Source: an uncultured Oscillospiraceae bacterium
Lineage (GTDB): Bacteria; Bacillota; Clostridia; Oscillospirales; Oscillospiraceae
Assembly (NCBI GenBank): GCA_934645175.1
Contig: CAKUDE010000060.1
Location: 1 to 5,264, forward strand
DNA: 5,264 nt
Direction of reading: 5' to 3'
Both the position numbers and the translations under genes were made by a program. This document shows, in pieces, positions 5,125 through 5,264 of the stretch. The first letter of the stretch is position 1, and each line of letters starts with the position of its first letter. The notes beneath the pieces are model-generated. The model did no database searches. It worked only from the letters and a program-made list of their open reading frames with translations, and was not told the DNA's origin.

Positions 5125-5264
5125 GTCGCGCCGGAACGGAGGACATGAACCGATGAGGTTCCGAACGCTTCTGAATGCTGCGTAACGCAGCAGTGAACCT
5201 TGTAAATTAAACAACGAGAAAGAGAAACACCTTGGACAATTTGAAAAACAAGTTGTTCTACATG
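5125..5264 (+). other. Structured transcript leader, probably of an rRNA operon whose 16S gene lies beyond the window
   Basis: No convincing gene fills this stretch. It shows an outer stem, AGGTTC (5156-5161) with GAACCT (5195-5200), enclosing a hairpin TGCTGCG/CGCAGCA. It then has GAACCTTGTAAATTAAAC (5195-5212), resembling the ACCTTGAAAACT boxA-like element of Firmicutes rRNA leaders and spacers. A further hairpin lies at 5234-5258 around an A5 loop. The order hairpin then boxA-like element recalls the boxB-boxA order of rrn leaders. With two strong promoters upstream this favours an rRNA leader. The rival reading is a protein gene starting at TTG 5232 (MDNLKNKLFYM, open to the window end), but it lacks a good ribosome binding site. 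Confidence 0.55.
5176..5192 (+). other. Leader hairpin with three-base loop
   Basis: TGCTGCG (5176-5182) pairs perfectly with CGCAGCA (5186-5192) around TAA. There is no T-tract after it, so it is not an intrinsic terminator. It may be a boxB-like or processing hairpin of the leader. The loop TAA is also the stop codon of a possible ten-codon reading frame starting at 5153. Confidence 0.6.

Noticed and set aside
4994..5185. Open frame of 63 codons across the tandem promoters
   Set aside because: It would start at a GTG beside the P1 -35 and read through both promoters. Its Lys/Arg-rich product is explained by the A-tracts, and no ribosome binding site precedes it.
1..5264. CRISPR array, insertion sequence or transposon
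   Set aside because: No regularly spaced repeats, no transposase motifs and no terminal inverted repeats with target duplications were seen. The only direct repeat is the promoter pair.

Overview
The window looks like a piece of a GC-rich, endospore-forming Firmicutes chromosome, most likely a gut-type clostridium of the Oscillospirales/Ruminococcaceae kind. The reasons are a GerA-family germination operon, an extracytoplasmic parvulin foldase of clostridial type, AGGAG-like ribosome binding sites, sigma-A-type promoters, and GC-rich codon use with AT-rich control regions. The species-level placement is inference. All supported genes lie on the + strand.

Layout. 1-76: 3' part of a tRNA-Leu (anticodon CAG, encoded CCA), followed by a strong intrinsic terminator (84-119). 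120-438: no gene; it holds a second, bidirectional-looking terminator (236-272), a nested inverted repeat (322-359) and an extended -10 promoter (376-404). 439-1992: a membrane-anchored PpiC/parvulin-type peptidyl-prolyl isomerase with an unusual cytosolic N-terminal domain, closed by a perfect GC-rich terminator (2012-2045). 2061-2089: a sequence matching the forespore sigma-G promoter consensus (GTATA, 17 bases, CATACTA). 2107-5019: a tight three-gene operon in the order GerAA-like, very short GerAC-like, GerAB-like, all three in the same reading frame. 4967-5264: the 3' end of the GerAB-like gene runs into two tandem, near-consensus sigma-A promoters with A-tracts. These are followed by a structured leader resembling that of an rRNA operon; the gene they drive lies beyond the window.

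How it fits together. The three ger genes would supply a membrane germinant receptor made in the forespore: GerAA (soluble domain plus membrane part), GerAB (APC-type ten-helix subunit, the ligand-binding subunit in studied systems) and GerAC (outer-leaflet lipoprotein). Here the GerAC partner is reduced to about its N-terminal domain and has lost the lipobox cysteine, and the GerAB-like subunit is shortened at its start, so this is a minimal, non-canonical receptor. The foldase gene has its own promoter and terminator and is probably a separate housekeeping unit. The downstream tandem promoters probably start an rRNA operon whose upstream activating A-tracts are written into the last codons of the GerAB-like gene.
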